Source: Apoda limacodes
Taxonomy: Eukaryota; Arthropoda; Insecta; Lepidoptera; Limacodidae
DNA: 64,000 nt
Assembly: GCA_946406115.1 (NCBI GenBank)
Contig: OX291540.1
Location: 8,180,563 to 8,244,562, forward strand
Direction: 5' to 3'
Part shown: positions 12,562 to 23,078 of the stretch, one piece after another
Layout of the letters: the number at the start of each line of letters is the position of its first letter
Position numbering within the stretch: position 1 is the first letter of the stretch
Position numbers and translations under genes: made by a program
The notes under the pieces: generated by a model
The model's database searches: none
The model's input: the letters and a program-made list of their open reading frames with translations, nothing else
Told to the model about the DNA's origin: nothing

Positions 12562-13046
12562 GTTTCATTGATTTTATGAGACGTCACATATTCTATGACA
12601 CCTACTAAAACGAAACTAGCGAAACCTCATGTGTCAAAATACGATCAGTAGCTGAGGAGTTATACGGAACATATGTACTACATGCTCACATACAAAAGCT
12701 GCTAAAATCGTTACTCTTCGTAGTAGTTGGGTAAAAATGTTATTCAAAATCTTTATCTGTTTGTATTTAAAATTAAATAAAAAGCAATCTTCCAGCTTGG
12801 AAGACATTTCCTTTTAAAACTCTTAGAAGCAAAACTCAATTGAATCTCCAGTGAAGTTATTGAAATTATTAGTGAAAGCTCCTTGCAGTAATATTTTTAA
12901 TGTTGTAAATGTAGATATTTTTTAGACATACCTCTAGCGTGTTTGCCAGCTTAGTAGTAGATATGAATATTTGTTGTTTGTTGACAACTTTGCTATGCGA
13001 ATAACTGTATTAAAGACTTTTATTTTTAAACGGGCCATGCAAACAT
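12562..13046. other. AT-rich non-coding stretch
   Basis: No gene recognised. Nothing structured was found between the dispersed repeat and the hairpin at 13047. Confidence 0.45.
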
Positions 13047-13120
13047 ACCCTGTTACGTTGTAAAAGAAATGAGATGTAACCCCCATTTTAGATCTCATTT
13101 CTCTTACAACGTAACAGGGT
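13047..13120. repeat. 29-bp inverted repeat with 16-base loop (hairpin)
   Basis: The left arm 13047-13075 (starts accctgttacgttgtaa) is complementary to the right arm 13092-13120 (ends ttacaacgtaacagggt), with one mismatch. The loop is 16 bases. On the minus strand the mismatch becomes a G-U wobble, so an RNA from that strand would fold without a break. The size (74 nt) resembles a microRNA precursor. It could equally be a minimal palindromic MITE or a head-to-head duplication. No mature-miRNA family is recognised. Confidence 0.75.
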
Positions 13121-13480
13121 GTGTGTCGATATCTGAAGGAGAAGAACTTCAACTTCGGGAAGTTGCATATCATATAGAGGGGCTTCGTTTGTACATTTTA
13201 GTTTTTTTTTGTATTATTATTATATGCTATAACATAAAAATATAGTATTTGACGTACGACAAAGAATGTATTAAAAATTACTTTCCCTTTCATCCACGAA
13301 AATTAAGTTTTTGAATTCAACAGTTTTCGATAAAAGGGTAAAAAGGGGTCTTTTATCTCAACCCCAAAACAGAGACTCATGTTTAGGAGCAACGACATCC
13401 AGCAATAGTCCAATTTATGTGCGGTCACTAGGCAAAACCATATAAAGTAAAAACACAAAAAAATAGCCCACAGTTGCCGG
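13121..13480. other. Non-coding stretch
   Basis: No gene recognised. The RTE endonuclease remnant may begin within the last few tens of bases, but I see no convincing peptide before about 13480. Confidence 0.4.
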
Positions 13481-13925
13481 CTACGGTAGCAGCCAGAATT
13501 TCGATGGGGTGGAGAGTGCTAGGAATCCCTGTGTTGTAATGTACAATGGACGCACAATGATGTTAGATTATCGCCTCGCAGAACTCGAAGAGGAACTAGG
13601 CCACATAAACTGGCATATACTGGGTTTGTCAGTAGTCCGTAGACGCGTCTTCTAGAAGGTAATAGATAAATCGCTTATTAACAACGTTGTGAATATCAGC
13701 AGCGTTACTGTACTCAGGTAGCGTGCCTTGTCCAAAAGCATGCAACAAATTCTATATGAAGATAGTCCGGGTATATTCGCCAACCTGGTCCCTCTCTGGT
13801 GAAGAAGCCGAAGAAGCACATATGAAGATATTATCAAGGCCCTTTATCTCCAAGGCTTACTACAACAAATAGGAGATTACAACTTAAGAGTGGAAGTACA
13901 AGAATGCCACGAATCGAGAATCGAC
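13481..13925 (+). pseudogene. RTE-type LINE endonuclease remnant
   Basis: The frame at 13541-13651 encodes DYRLAELEEELGHINWHI followed by LGLSVVRR. This is the familiar N-terminal block of lepidopteran RTE endonucleases (AELEEEL..I.WdIIGLSEVRR), part of the APE-type domain. A stop follows. Later pieces in shifted frames read SGEEAEEAHM (near 13797-13827) and IGDYNLRVEVQECHES (near 13870-13917), consistent with the downstream endonuclease region. It is frameshifted and not functional. It abuts an opposite-strand RTE tail at 13943. Confidence 0.7.
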
Positions 13926-13942
13926 ATTTATGGCTATATTTC

Positions 13943-14545
13943 AGCCGGATTACGTCCACTGCTGAACGTAGGGCTCCGCCATATGTCTGTATCGGCTTCC
14001 TCCGGCTCTAACCAGGTCGTCTGTCTACCTCGTAGGAAGCCGCTGTTCCACACTGCGTCTTCCGATCCATAGCCGCCACACGCGAACCTTTCTTCTCCAG
14101 TTATCGGTTCGACGAGCGATGTACCCTACCCATTGCCACTTCAGCCTGCTAATTTTTTGAGATATGTCGGTAACTTTGGTTCTTCGGCGAATCTCCTCAT
14201 TTCAGATTTTACCGCGCTTGAAGAGCGACTCTGAGCTAATATAAGAGGCCAACAGTTAAAGATCACGTTTCCTACCATAAGTCATCACTGACAACACATA
14301 CTGAGTGTAGGCTTTCGTCTTTAGGCACTGAGGTGGATTATCTATTAACCTCTTTATCAAAGTTAGACCTACCTAACTGGACTACTTGGTCTAGGTATGT
14401 GTATTCGTCGACAACTTCGAGAGTAGCGCTCTCAACAACAACCGCAATAGGCGCGACGAGGACATTGAACATAACCTTCAATTTATCCATTTTCATTTTT
14501 AGGCCTGAACCTGTTGAGAAACTATGCTGAGGTCTCTTAGAATCG
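13943..14545 (-). pseudogene. RTE-type LINE, C-terminal RT region and 3' tail
   Basis: On the minus strand, frames read GLKMKMDKLKVM and VVDEYTYLDQVVQLGRSNF near the start, then RRRTKVTDISQKISRLKWQW and VGYIARRTDNWRRKV. The end reads AEPYVQQWT just before the tail. These are characteristic of the C-terminus of RTE-clade LINEs. In-frame stops and frame changes show decay. It lies tail-to-tail with the endonuclease remnant at 13481, so the two are not one intact element. Confidence 0.8.
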
Positions 14546-14569
14546 ACAATACCGGTGTTCCTTCTTAAA

Positions 14570-14900
14570 ATAGAGGGTCTGTTTCTTTCGAACTAGTTAT
14601 ACAAGAATAGTCCTTACAAAATGTGGACCTGATGAAGTGGAGCGATCTAGCTATGTTCAAAGTGTCTCTGGACATAACTCTCAGAACCAGCAAACTTAAG
14701 AAGCAGTGGGGCCACGTCAGTCGAAGGTCCGATGACCGATAAAGCAGACGTGTCCTAAAGTGGAGAAATGGAGAGTGGGACGCCATTCAGCCCGGTAGAC
14801 CGACAACGAAAAGGCTGTCTGATGGTGTCTGGGCGGCGCGCCATTGCGGAGGCTTATGTCCAACAGTGAACCAATGTAAGCTGATATGATAATAAGAAAT
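14570..14900 (+). pseudogene. RTE-like LINE 3' end (second subfamily)
   Basis: A plus-strand frame reads KLKKQWGHVSRRSDDR, stop, SRRVLKWRNGEWDAIQPGRP, then ARHCGGLCPTVNQ. This matches the RRxDgRWsr.VLeWRPr.GrR..GRP...rW-type C-terminus of RTE-like LINEs. It ends in gctgatatgataataa, a remnant of the usual gatgat-rich tail. It contains stops. Confidence 0.65.
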
Positions 14901-14957
14901 TAAAACTTTTGAAAATTGTATTAAGTATGCACGAGTCCAACTAACTTTTGAGCAGTT

Positions 14958-15045
14958 TTTAGGGTCCGTAGCCAAATGGCAACGACGGCACTTTTAAAGT
15001 TCTGTGACCGTCCGTACGTCTGTATGTAACAGTTTTATGACTGCG
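14958..15045 (+). repeat. Dispersed 'ccgtagccaaatggc' repeat fragment
   Basis: The segment opens with tttagggtccgtagccaaat and continues with a gaccgtccgtacgtctgtat block. The same opening, differently decayed, occurs at 57602 and, inverted, near 59920. It is a non-coding dispersed lepidopteran repeat. Confidence 0.5.
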
Positions 15046-15703
15046 CAATTTAAAATCAATTTCGATGAAATTTCTCAGAACAGTGTCTTATGTAAACAGT
15101 TTTCAATGAAATTATAAAATCAGATTTCTTTAAGGATTGTTCTCGGGACAAAGAACTAAGGAATAAAGTTTATAAGTAGTTTTTCGCTAAAATGTAGGTA
15201 TATTGTGTGATTTATTGGCTTTCAAAGTTATATATTTTGTGTTTCTACCGGCTTGATGGATTTAAGCTTGAGAGGCGTCTTTAGATTCGTCTCAATTGTA
15301 ATAGTGACGCTTGACATAAAATCTTAAAAAATCAAAATGGCGGATCTTATGTGCTTGAATGTGCGGACTAAAAAATATTTTTTAAGACCCTCAACTAAGG
15401 TGTCAAAATAATGGGGTTTAACAGGTGAGTACGAATATATATAAAAAAGCACACACAATAAGTACTAAACAGAAATTAAAACGTACCAATAAATAAGTTA
15501 TTAATCAAACAAACTATAACAAAACAATATTGTTATACACTGGTTATTATTTTTTGTGTTTATGTACCATAAATGTTGAGGGCGCACCATATGAAGAGTC
15601 AAATATTGTCAATCGTATGTGGGATTCAGATATTTAAGACTACTCCGATATTTAGTAGTATAGGTACTTGTAGGATTATTACTATTATACTTATATATCT
15701 ATT

Positions 15704-15740
<37 letters not shown>

Positions 15741-17067
15741 AGCGTGTAGGATGTAGGTTGAAAAGACTCTAATTATTAAGTCAATTAAGGTGACTTCAAC
15801 ATTTCTCACCAGAAGTAACTGACATGTAAATGACAGTTATTTTTTGTAACTAGTCTGTTTTTTGTCAGAACCCGTTTGCAACTACTCCTTAAAAGTATAT
15901 GATATTGACAGATATAATGGGTGGTAAAAAACTTAGCAAAAACTTATATTTCTGTCACTTAGCGAAACTTAAGCTGGTATTGGTTAAGAATTAGGTATTT
16001 ATGAACCTACTTATAGTTCGCGTCAAAGCTGTTCTTAGAAGTGATCAAGAGGTAAGTATATACTTAGCATAAAAATTTCAATAAAGTTTTAATTCTGATG
16101 TTTAAAATACACTGTTGTCATCTGGAGGGCTTTTTGCTAATATCTGAAAAACTAATCGTCTCGCGTTCTCAAGGGCAAAACTTATAAATTAATAAAAATA
16201 AATAAGTATATTTTGCCTTTTGATACATAGTTTTAGGTCTTGAAAGACAGATTTTTCGCAATAAGCTCCCGTCCCTCGATGTGCACCTTCTAAATTATAA
16301 TATAATACCGGAATAAAAATAATCTTCCCGAATCTTGAAATCCCGGAATGTTCAAGATTCAGGAAGCACAATCCCGAGGTCCCGAGGCTAGTCCCGGGAT
16401 GAGTTAAAAAGGTAGAGGTGACTAGGTGGAAATAAGAATATAATCGAAAGTATATAGTTTCTAAGATAAATGTTAAAATATTTAAATTTTATAAACTTGC
16501 CACTTAACTTTTTTATTTATTGACGCAGTACTTTTTATCTGTTTTTAAGGACTTTGTTGTATTTAAGATTACATTGTAATATGTGGTAGTGTAAAGAAGC
16601 GAATTTCATGGACCTAAGCTGAATCCTGAGAGTAGTGAAGGATTCTATAGTTGAATCATAAGCATAGCAAGTGGTTCTAAAGTAAAATCCTGACCGGAGC
16701 GAGTGATTCAAAAGTCCGAGATGAATTTTTTTTTGAGTTCTGTATCCTAATTTCTTCTTTTGTCTACGAGAAAATAAAAGTTATACTTTACTTCGCTAGT
16801 ACTTACTATTGTAAAAAGTAATTTCAAATCTAACTCGAGTATATCACTTAAACTATTAAATATTTGTTTTAAAAATCATCGCAATAATATTAAATAGACT
16901 AATAACAACACCCGCCATTTTTAAAACAATTTTTTTTTTTATATTTGAAGAAAGGTCATTTTATTAGTTTTTATGAACCAGAAACACATACACTTACACG
17001 CACAATTGCCTAGGGTGATTGTCACCTACGTACCTAATTAACTTAAAGAGCTAAAGGAGAAATAAAA
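15046..17067. other. Non-coding stretch with (AT)n and a CCCG-rich patch
   Basis: No gene recognised over about 2 kb. It holds a 26-base alternating AT microsatellite at about 15709-15736 and a short patch at 16328-16404 in which tcccg or cccgg recurs (cttcccgaatc, atcccggaat, aatcccgagg, gtcccgaggc, gtcccggga). The patch looks like a decayed dispersed repeat. Confidence 0.5.
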
Positions 17068-17262
17068 GCTACACAGATTGACGAGCTGATGGTTGGCAGA
17101 AAGTTTTTTGAATGGCATCCTGTACTTAGTGAACAGCAAGTGAAGTTACGAACAGGTCAAGGGCGCGGTAAGTTGCTTGATGCAAGTGATTTGTAAGATT
17201 CAATGGGATAAGCCATCATTCAGCAATGGACAGACATGGCCTTAGACAATCATCATGTCTAT
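17068..17262 (+). mobile_element. Probable RTE-like LINE 3' fragment
   Basis: The words acagattgacgagctgatgg, ttggcagaaag and a closing cattcagcaatggacag followed by caatcatcatg resemble the 3' end and gatgat tail of RTE-like LINEs in Lepidoptera. No clean peptide survives, so this is inference from word order and the tail. Confidence 0.4.
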
Positions 17263-18159
17263 TCGTAGCAACAACACCAAGCAAGCAAATTGACTAAATT
17301 GACAAAAAGCTGGAATAAGTATTTGCTAATAAATCTATTACTGTCATCATTGAGCTTTTATGTAAGTACTACGTAGCTAAATTATTGACAAACCCGAAAT
17401 TAATTTTTGTTCTTATGCTAAGTATATTTTTAAAAAATGTATCGATTGGACTATGTCCTGTTTTTTTTTAATTTTGGATAAATGTATGTTTCTCGTTTTG
17501 TACGTGTGCTTATTAAGGGGTAACGCGAAATTGATGATACCCATAGGTATATGAGGTATGTTATTAACAAATTAAATTAAAAGACCGTTATAGTAAGACC
17601 GCAACGAAGGAAAACCGACATTGACAAGGCTACCTTTAACTTGGCGATTCCAATCTGGTATTTGAAACGCGTGGGTGTGCAGGGCTGCTTGATCAACTGG
17701 TATTTAAATATCAAAACATATCTACACTAACATGTGACGTACGTCATTTTGTAGTAACATAACAAATTGTGTCCTCCATTTCGTAACATCTGATTTTTCA
17801 TACAGCAATCTTGAGATGGGCGTGTCTTTGTATTCACTAGTTAGAAGCCTTTTCATTTTTGTGGGGTGTTGCAATAATCCTAGGCTTCTAGGGGCCGTTA
17901 AGTAAGTAAGTTATATACTTTAAGCTACGACCTAGGAGCGAAGTAGAAATGCTTGAAAAATCTAGTAATCTCACCGATACAAAAGGTAACAAAATATGCT
18001 TTGTCTAAACCTAAAAATAATGCTTAGTCAAGGAAGCATAATTTTTACGGCTGTGCAGAAACATACAGAAAACTTGTAAGCTTTCTGCATAATTACTGAT
18101 ACATTATTAAATACAAAAACTTGCAATACACAGAATAGCTTATTAACTTACTTTAACTG
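17263..18159. other. Non-coding stretch
   Basis: No gene recognised. Open frames are short and no repeat could be assigned. Confidence 0.45.
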
Positions 18160-18300
18160 TGGGTCGCCTCAGCCAGGTGGACCGGTGACCTGAAATAGGT
18201 AGCTGGGAATGGCTGGATGAGATAGGTGGACGGTATGGATGAGATAGGTGGACGGTATGCGTTCATTGTTTAGTCCAACAGTGGGCTGTAATAGGCTTAT
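18160..18300 (+). mobile_element. RTE-like LINE 3' tail with a 22-bp internal duplication
   Basis: The segment contains caggtggaccggtgacctga, ggctggatgag and a closing ccaacagtgggctgtaatag. This is the ..RWtDDL...GWmR...QQW.. tail of RTE-like LINEs. The 22-base unit ggatgagataggtggacggt plus at occurs twice in tandem (from 18215 and 18237), a local slippage duplication. Confidence 0.6.
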
Positions 18301-18689
18301 TGATTACTTTAACTATAATAAGAATAAATTCGCTTTGCTAGACAAGGTTTAATTTTAAGTGAAAAACTGTTCATGAGCCGAAGGCAACTTGTAACTCTAT
18401 AAGTATATAAATATATTTTTTGAAACCAAATACATTTTGATGGGGGCATATAAGTGCTTGTAAAAAATTTAAGGTTGCTGTCTATACACAGAAATGGGAT
18501 ACGCATTTTTTTGCTCATGGGGATTAGAGGTATCAATGGATTTATTTCAAAATATTAATTGAATGGTCTAAAGTAACTATAGCTCTCAGTTTAGGACCGA
18601 TTAGCATCAAAGTTGTTAATTTCGGTTGAAAACACTTTTCATTTTTAAGTTCTAAAAAGAAAAAAAAGAATTTAAAAATAATTTATTTT
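18301..18689. other. AT-rich non-coding stretch
   Basis: No gene recognised. A minus-strand open frame at 18309-18536 has no known motif. Confidence 0.45.
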
Positions 18690-18768
18690 GGAATTAGTCT
18701 GGAGACATATGACGGAGGCCTACGTTTAGCAGTGGACGTCTTCCGGCTGAACCGAAGAAGAAGGACAA
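18690..18768 (+). mobile_element. RTE-type LINE 3' tail fragment
   Basis: The segment acatatgacggaggcctacg followed by tttagcagtggacgtcttcc and ggctga corresponds to the AEAYvQQWT...G tail of RTE-type LINEs. It is the forward-strand counterpart of the tail in the minus-strand remnant at 13943. The insert is very short. Confidence 0.5.
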
Positions 18769-19446
18769 AATCTGTTCACAACTTACAAGTTTTTCACAAA
18801 TCTCTTGCGGTATGAAAATGCAGCTGACGAAACGATGTCGTTTTAGCCTGCAGCCGTCTACCGTAGATCGTAGGCCTTCGCTACACGGTTCCATTACGAT
18901 TGGTTTGAGTTAAGCAATTGCATCCAGTGGGTTCCTGTGCTTTTAAAAAGGTTGTCTATCGATCTTGTGGTCATCGCAGATAACTTTTTCTGTACCAAAT
19001 ACAGTTTCGCATGAGTGAAACATGATTTTTAAAATGTTGTTATATGTCGCTTTTTTCGCTGTATCTTCTGTTGGAGTCAGTGAACTCAGTCGGACGAGTT
19101 TTTCTCAAAAAAATTTCATGCTCAAAATATTTTTCGTTGAAAATATTTACCTTTATCTACTATTGTGATTTCCTTAACTGTTCTAAAATAAATGAATCAA
19201 AAGAAAAATCTAACTTTTAGATTAAATTTAACGGCTTCAAAGCTTGTACTTCCTAAAATATACTCTAAGCTTGATTACTCTAAGCAAAATAAAAAATCAC
19301 TACATAACTTTTTACGAATATGTTAAGGTCTATCCAACAGATAAATAATGATTTATCTTAAGAGTAAAACAAAACAATTATAAATTAAATTGGAATATAA
19401 GTCTTTTGAAAGCCCAATTGCAATGAAAATTGTTTTTTACTATTAG
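18769..19446. other. Non-coding stretch, unassigned GC-balanced patch
   Basis: No gene recognised. The patch 18790-18955 (contains gcagctgacgaaacgatgtc and cgtctaccgtagatcgtagg) is less AT-rich than its surroundings and may be decayed transposon coding DNA. I recognise no peptide in it. Confidence 0.4.
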
Positions 19447-21189
19447 CCGAAAGAATGTTTAGCCGATGGTGACTTGGCCCATAGTGCTAAAGAGAAAGCC
19501 GATCTACTGGGCAGTCTCTTTGCCTCGAACTCGAATATGAACGATGAAGGCGCTGTACCACCTACTATAACGTGGTGCGGTAAGACCATGCCGGAAATCT
19601 CCATAACGCAGCGGGAGGTCAGGCGGGCGTTGCTCTCTCTAGACGTTCATAAGTCGAGTGGGCCAGACGGTATACCAGCAGTGGTGCTTAAGCAGTGTGC
19701 TCCTGAGTTATGTCCTGTACTCACGCGCCTCTTCGCGCTTTCCTACCACACTAGGCAATTTCCGTCTTCATGGAAGACTGCGAATGTGCACCCGGTGCCC
19801 AAAAAGGGCGATAGATCAGATCCATCGAATTACAGGCCTATCGCTATTACCTCTCTCCTCTCTAAGGTGATGGAGCGTGTGATCAACACACAGCTTCTAA
19901 GATACCTAGAAGTACACGATCTGGTCAGTGACCGTCAATATGGCTTTCGCCACGGTCGCTCGACTGGTGACCTTCTAGTGTATCTCACACACCGATGGGC
20001 ACTAGCCATTGAGAGTCAGGGGGAGGCATTGGCATGTAGCCTGGACATAGCGAAGGCGTTCGATCGGGTCTGGCACCGCGGTCTTCTATCGAAGTTGCCA
20101 TCTTACGGAGTGCCCGAGGGTTTGTGCAAATGGGTGGCTAGCTTTTTGTCCGGCAGACGCATACGAACCGTAGTTGACGGTAGTTGCTCTGATAGCATGG
20201 ACATTAATGCTGGTGTCCCGCAAGGCTCTGTGCTGTCTCCTACGCTGTTTCTACTGCATATCAATGACATGTTGGACATCAACAACATACATTGCTATGC
20301 AGATGACAGTACTGGAGACGCTTTTTACACGGGTCGTGCAAACATCCCTCGTTCCGTTGTGGAGGAAAACCGCGGAGAACTTGTGTCTCAAATCGAGACC
20401 ACACTGTCCCAGGTCTCTGATTGGGGACGGGTAAACTTGGTCCGATTCAACCCCACAAAGACACAAGTGTGCGCGTTCACCGCTAAGAAAACTCCATTCA
20501 CTGTAGTCCCACAATTCCAGAACACTCCCCTCTCCATCTCCAAGAGCATTGGGATCCTTGGTGTCGACATCTCCAGCGATGTCCAGTTCCGAGATCATTT
20601 ACAAGATAAGGTGAAGCTGACGTCCAAAAAACTTGGTGTACTCAACAGAGCGAAGCAGTACTTCACGTCGGGGCAAAGGTTGTCACTTTACAAGTCGCAG
20701 GTTCGGCCCCATATGGAGTACTGCTGCCATCTCTGGGCAGGTGCACCCGGATACCAGCTTGGCCCTTTTGACTCGGTTCAACGACGGGCTGTGAGAATTG
20801 TCGACGATTCCAAACTCACTTGCGGTATCGAGCCCTTAAGTCTGAGGAGAGACTTTGCCTCACTGTGTGTGTTCTACCGCTTGTACAATGGGTTGTGTTC
20901 TGAGGAATTGTTCGAAATGATGCCCACGGCTACTTTCTACCATCGCACCGCTCGCCATCGGCAGGGAATTCATTCTCACACTTTAGAACCGAAATGGTCG
21001 CGTACAGTGCGGTTTCAGAGAAACTTCCTCCCGCGAACGCTTAAGTTGTGGAATGAGCTCCCTGCCAAGGTTTTCTGCAAGGACTACAGTATGGAGTTCT
21101 TCAAGAAAGAAGTTATTAGATTTCTGAAGGGTCGGCAACGCGCAAGTGATACCCCTGGTGTTGCAAGCGTCCATAGGCTACGGTGACCG
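19447..21189 (+). CDS. LINE reverse transcriptase (ORF2 C-terminal part)
   Basis: This RNA-directed DNA polymerase would copy LINE RNA at the chromosomal nick. The frame is open from codon CCG at 19447, just after a TAG, to TGA at 21187-21189. It has no natural start codon because the element is truncated. Residues below are counted from 19474. Fingers motif SNYRPIAITS is near residue 118. Motif A SLDIAKAFDRVW has its catalytic Asp at 191. Motif B is GVPQGSVLSPTLF. Motif C is YADD at 275-278, with both catalytic Asp. The thumb-side motif FNPTKTQVCAF follows, then the CR1-type C-terminus (YKSQVRPHMEYCCHLWAGAP, FDSVQRRAVRIV). No stop or frameshift breaks about 570 codons, so decay has been slight. 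The endonuclease domain is missing, so the copy cannot move by itself. Confidence 0.92.
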
Positions 21190-21254
21190 CTTACCATCAG
21201 GCGGGCCGTAAGCTTGTTTGCCACCTTAGTGGTATAAAAAAAAAAAAAAAAAAA
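19447..21254 (+). mobile_element. 5'-truncated CR1/Jockey-group LINE (Zenon-like)
   Basis: The insertion contains the RT half of ORF2, a short 3' UTR (tgaccgcttaccatcaggcg, gtttgccaccttagtggtat) and a poly-A run at 21236-21254. The upstream endonuclease domain and ORF1 are absent, as is typical after incomplete reverse transcription. The 3' UTR is shared with the fragments at 11389 and 53149 and with the copy at 61591-64000, so this family is active or was recently active in the lineage. I could not fix the 5' junction exactly. The bases tgtttt near both ends may be part of a target-site duplication, but it is not clean. Confidence 0.9.
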
Positions 21255-23058
21255 ATGTTTTAGTATTTTACTTTCATACAGCACAGCACATGACGTTATA
21301 CAGACGAGTTTTGCTATTATTAAGTACTTAATTTAAACATTTTATGTACTTTAATGTTTATTTTTGCTTTATTCAAGTTAAGAATGCTAAATGTTATATA
21401 GCTTTATACAATGTTAAAAAAAGGAGGCAATGATTGAAACCGGTGACCGACGCGCATGCATGAAATGCTTAGTACAATGGAAGTCCAGAACTATAGCACA
21501 ATCAAACTTTAATTAAAATATAATAAGCTAAATATAAGGTGCAACACAAACCCTAAATTATATTTATTATATCTATCAGCATTTGAAGTGGGACATTGTA
21601 TTAAATATGGATTATTAATTAGCAGTTATATTGCATAAAAATTAAAAAAAAAAATGGTATCAAAACTTTTTTTTGTAAAACCAAAGGAATTTTATAATAA
21701 AGCATTCCTACAATTGACCAAAAACATACCTCATACAAGATAAAATCGTTAAAAATCCATCCAACAGCACCCTACAAGCATTGTTAAATTTCATGTACAC
21801 GTAAAGTACTAAATTTAACTTACAGACAGATTAAATTTTAAAAGAGTTTTTTTTTTGTTTAAGAAAATTTGTGCTACCTGCAGAAATACGTTTAACTAAA
21901 ATTTAACTATAGAACAAAGAGCCAATTATTTTCACTAACTTTCACATTTTAATATTAGTGATGTAGATGCTAAGGTGTCATTCGGTCTTCTGACGGCTAA
22001 ACTGGTAAACAGAGCTTTGGGAAGCTGGCATCCTATTCCGAAATACGTGCATAGGTAGGATCCGTTCTATTACGGAAAAGTATTTAATTAATACTGGAAT
22101 ATATGTACGATTACCTATATTTGTTAACAATTAAAACCATTACCTATGTTTTCATTAAAAGATAAACGAGACATCAATATATATTACATGGTAATATATA
22201 TAAGTAGTTTGTTTTTTTTTTTTGATGTATATTTATAGATATAAAATAAAATTCATATAACCTTATATATATTACATTATGGACATCATGTTTCCTGACT
22301 AAGTCACTAACTATTTTGCTGTCTCCTATTAGTAGACGTGCCCTCCAAAGCACATATTTTTTGCCACCAGGCGATTTTTTTTTAATATTCAGTTGCTTGT
22401 GTTCATTCTATCTCTACGTTCATTCTAAATTCAAACTCTTTCCCAGATTCCCATAAAACCCTTTACACTACTTTATCTTAACCGATTTTATTTAAACTAC
22501 AAAATAAATATATAACTATATTCTGCTATAGGTACCCATAGACTCCGAGTTCTGAAATGTGTCCTTATAGACTGCGTGACAGCCTCACAAAATTTACCAC
22601 ACTTTAGAATGAGACAAAGTTAACCAAATACCACATATCTTTTCTCATAGGCAAAACACCACAAGTTTGCTTCGACTCTGTCACACTTTTGCGACCATTT
22701 TTTTTTCACAGCTGGCAATGCGCTGTTCAGTTTTCTATGTCTGTCTATTGCTATACCTAAGCTGTTATTAAAGTCACTAACTCCATATAGGCTTAAAACC
22801 ATTAAAAACTAAAAATGCGTCTAAAAACCAAAATCATAAACAAAAAAATTTCTCAGTACCTAAATCTTATAAATTGCAACTCATCGTTAAAGTTTTGTTA
22901 TAAAACAACAGGGACACAGAATAAGGGAAATATAGCAAAAAGTAAACAATATCCAAGCATCACGTCCGCCGCAACTCTCTCGCATAATAATATGAAATGC
23001 ATGCGTAGTGGTGTGTGTGGCCTGTGCACATGTGTGTGTGAGCAATGATACTTTCCAC
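21255..23058. other. AT-rich non-coding stretch
   Basis: No gene recognised. A GT-rich patch (gtgtgtgtgg, acatgtgtgtgtgag) lies at 23011-23042 directly before the tandem duplication. Confidence 0.5.
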
Positions 23059-23078
23059 ACACGAGTTGTTACTCGTGT
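23059..23078. repeat. Short perfect hairpin at the duplication breakpoint
   Basis: The segment acacgagt - tgtt - actcgtgt is a perfect 8-bp inverted repeat with a 4-base loop. The first base of the duplicated unit (23074) falls inside its 3' arm. This hairpin is not present at the second junction near 25207. Confidence 0.7.

Noticed and set aside
20103..20598. Minus-strand and shifted open frames inside the reverse transcriptase
   Set aside because: They are antisense or out-of-frame readings of the long RT coding sequence, with no motif of their own.
19430..21275. Target-site duplication of the CR1 element
   Set aside because: Words such as tgttttttactatta (upstream) and tgttttagtatttta (downstream) are similar but not identical and are A/T-rich, so they cannot be distinguished from chance.
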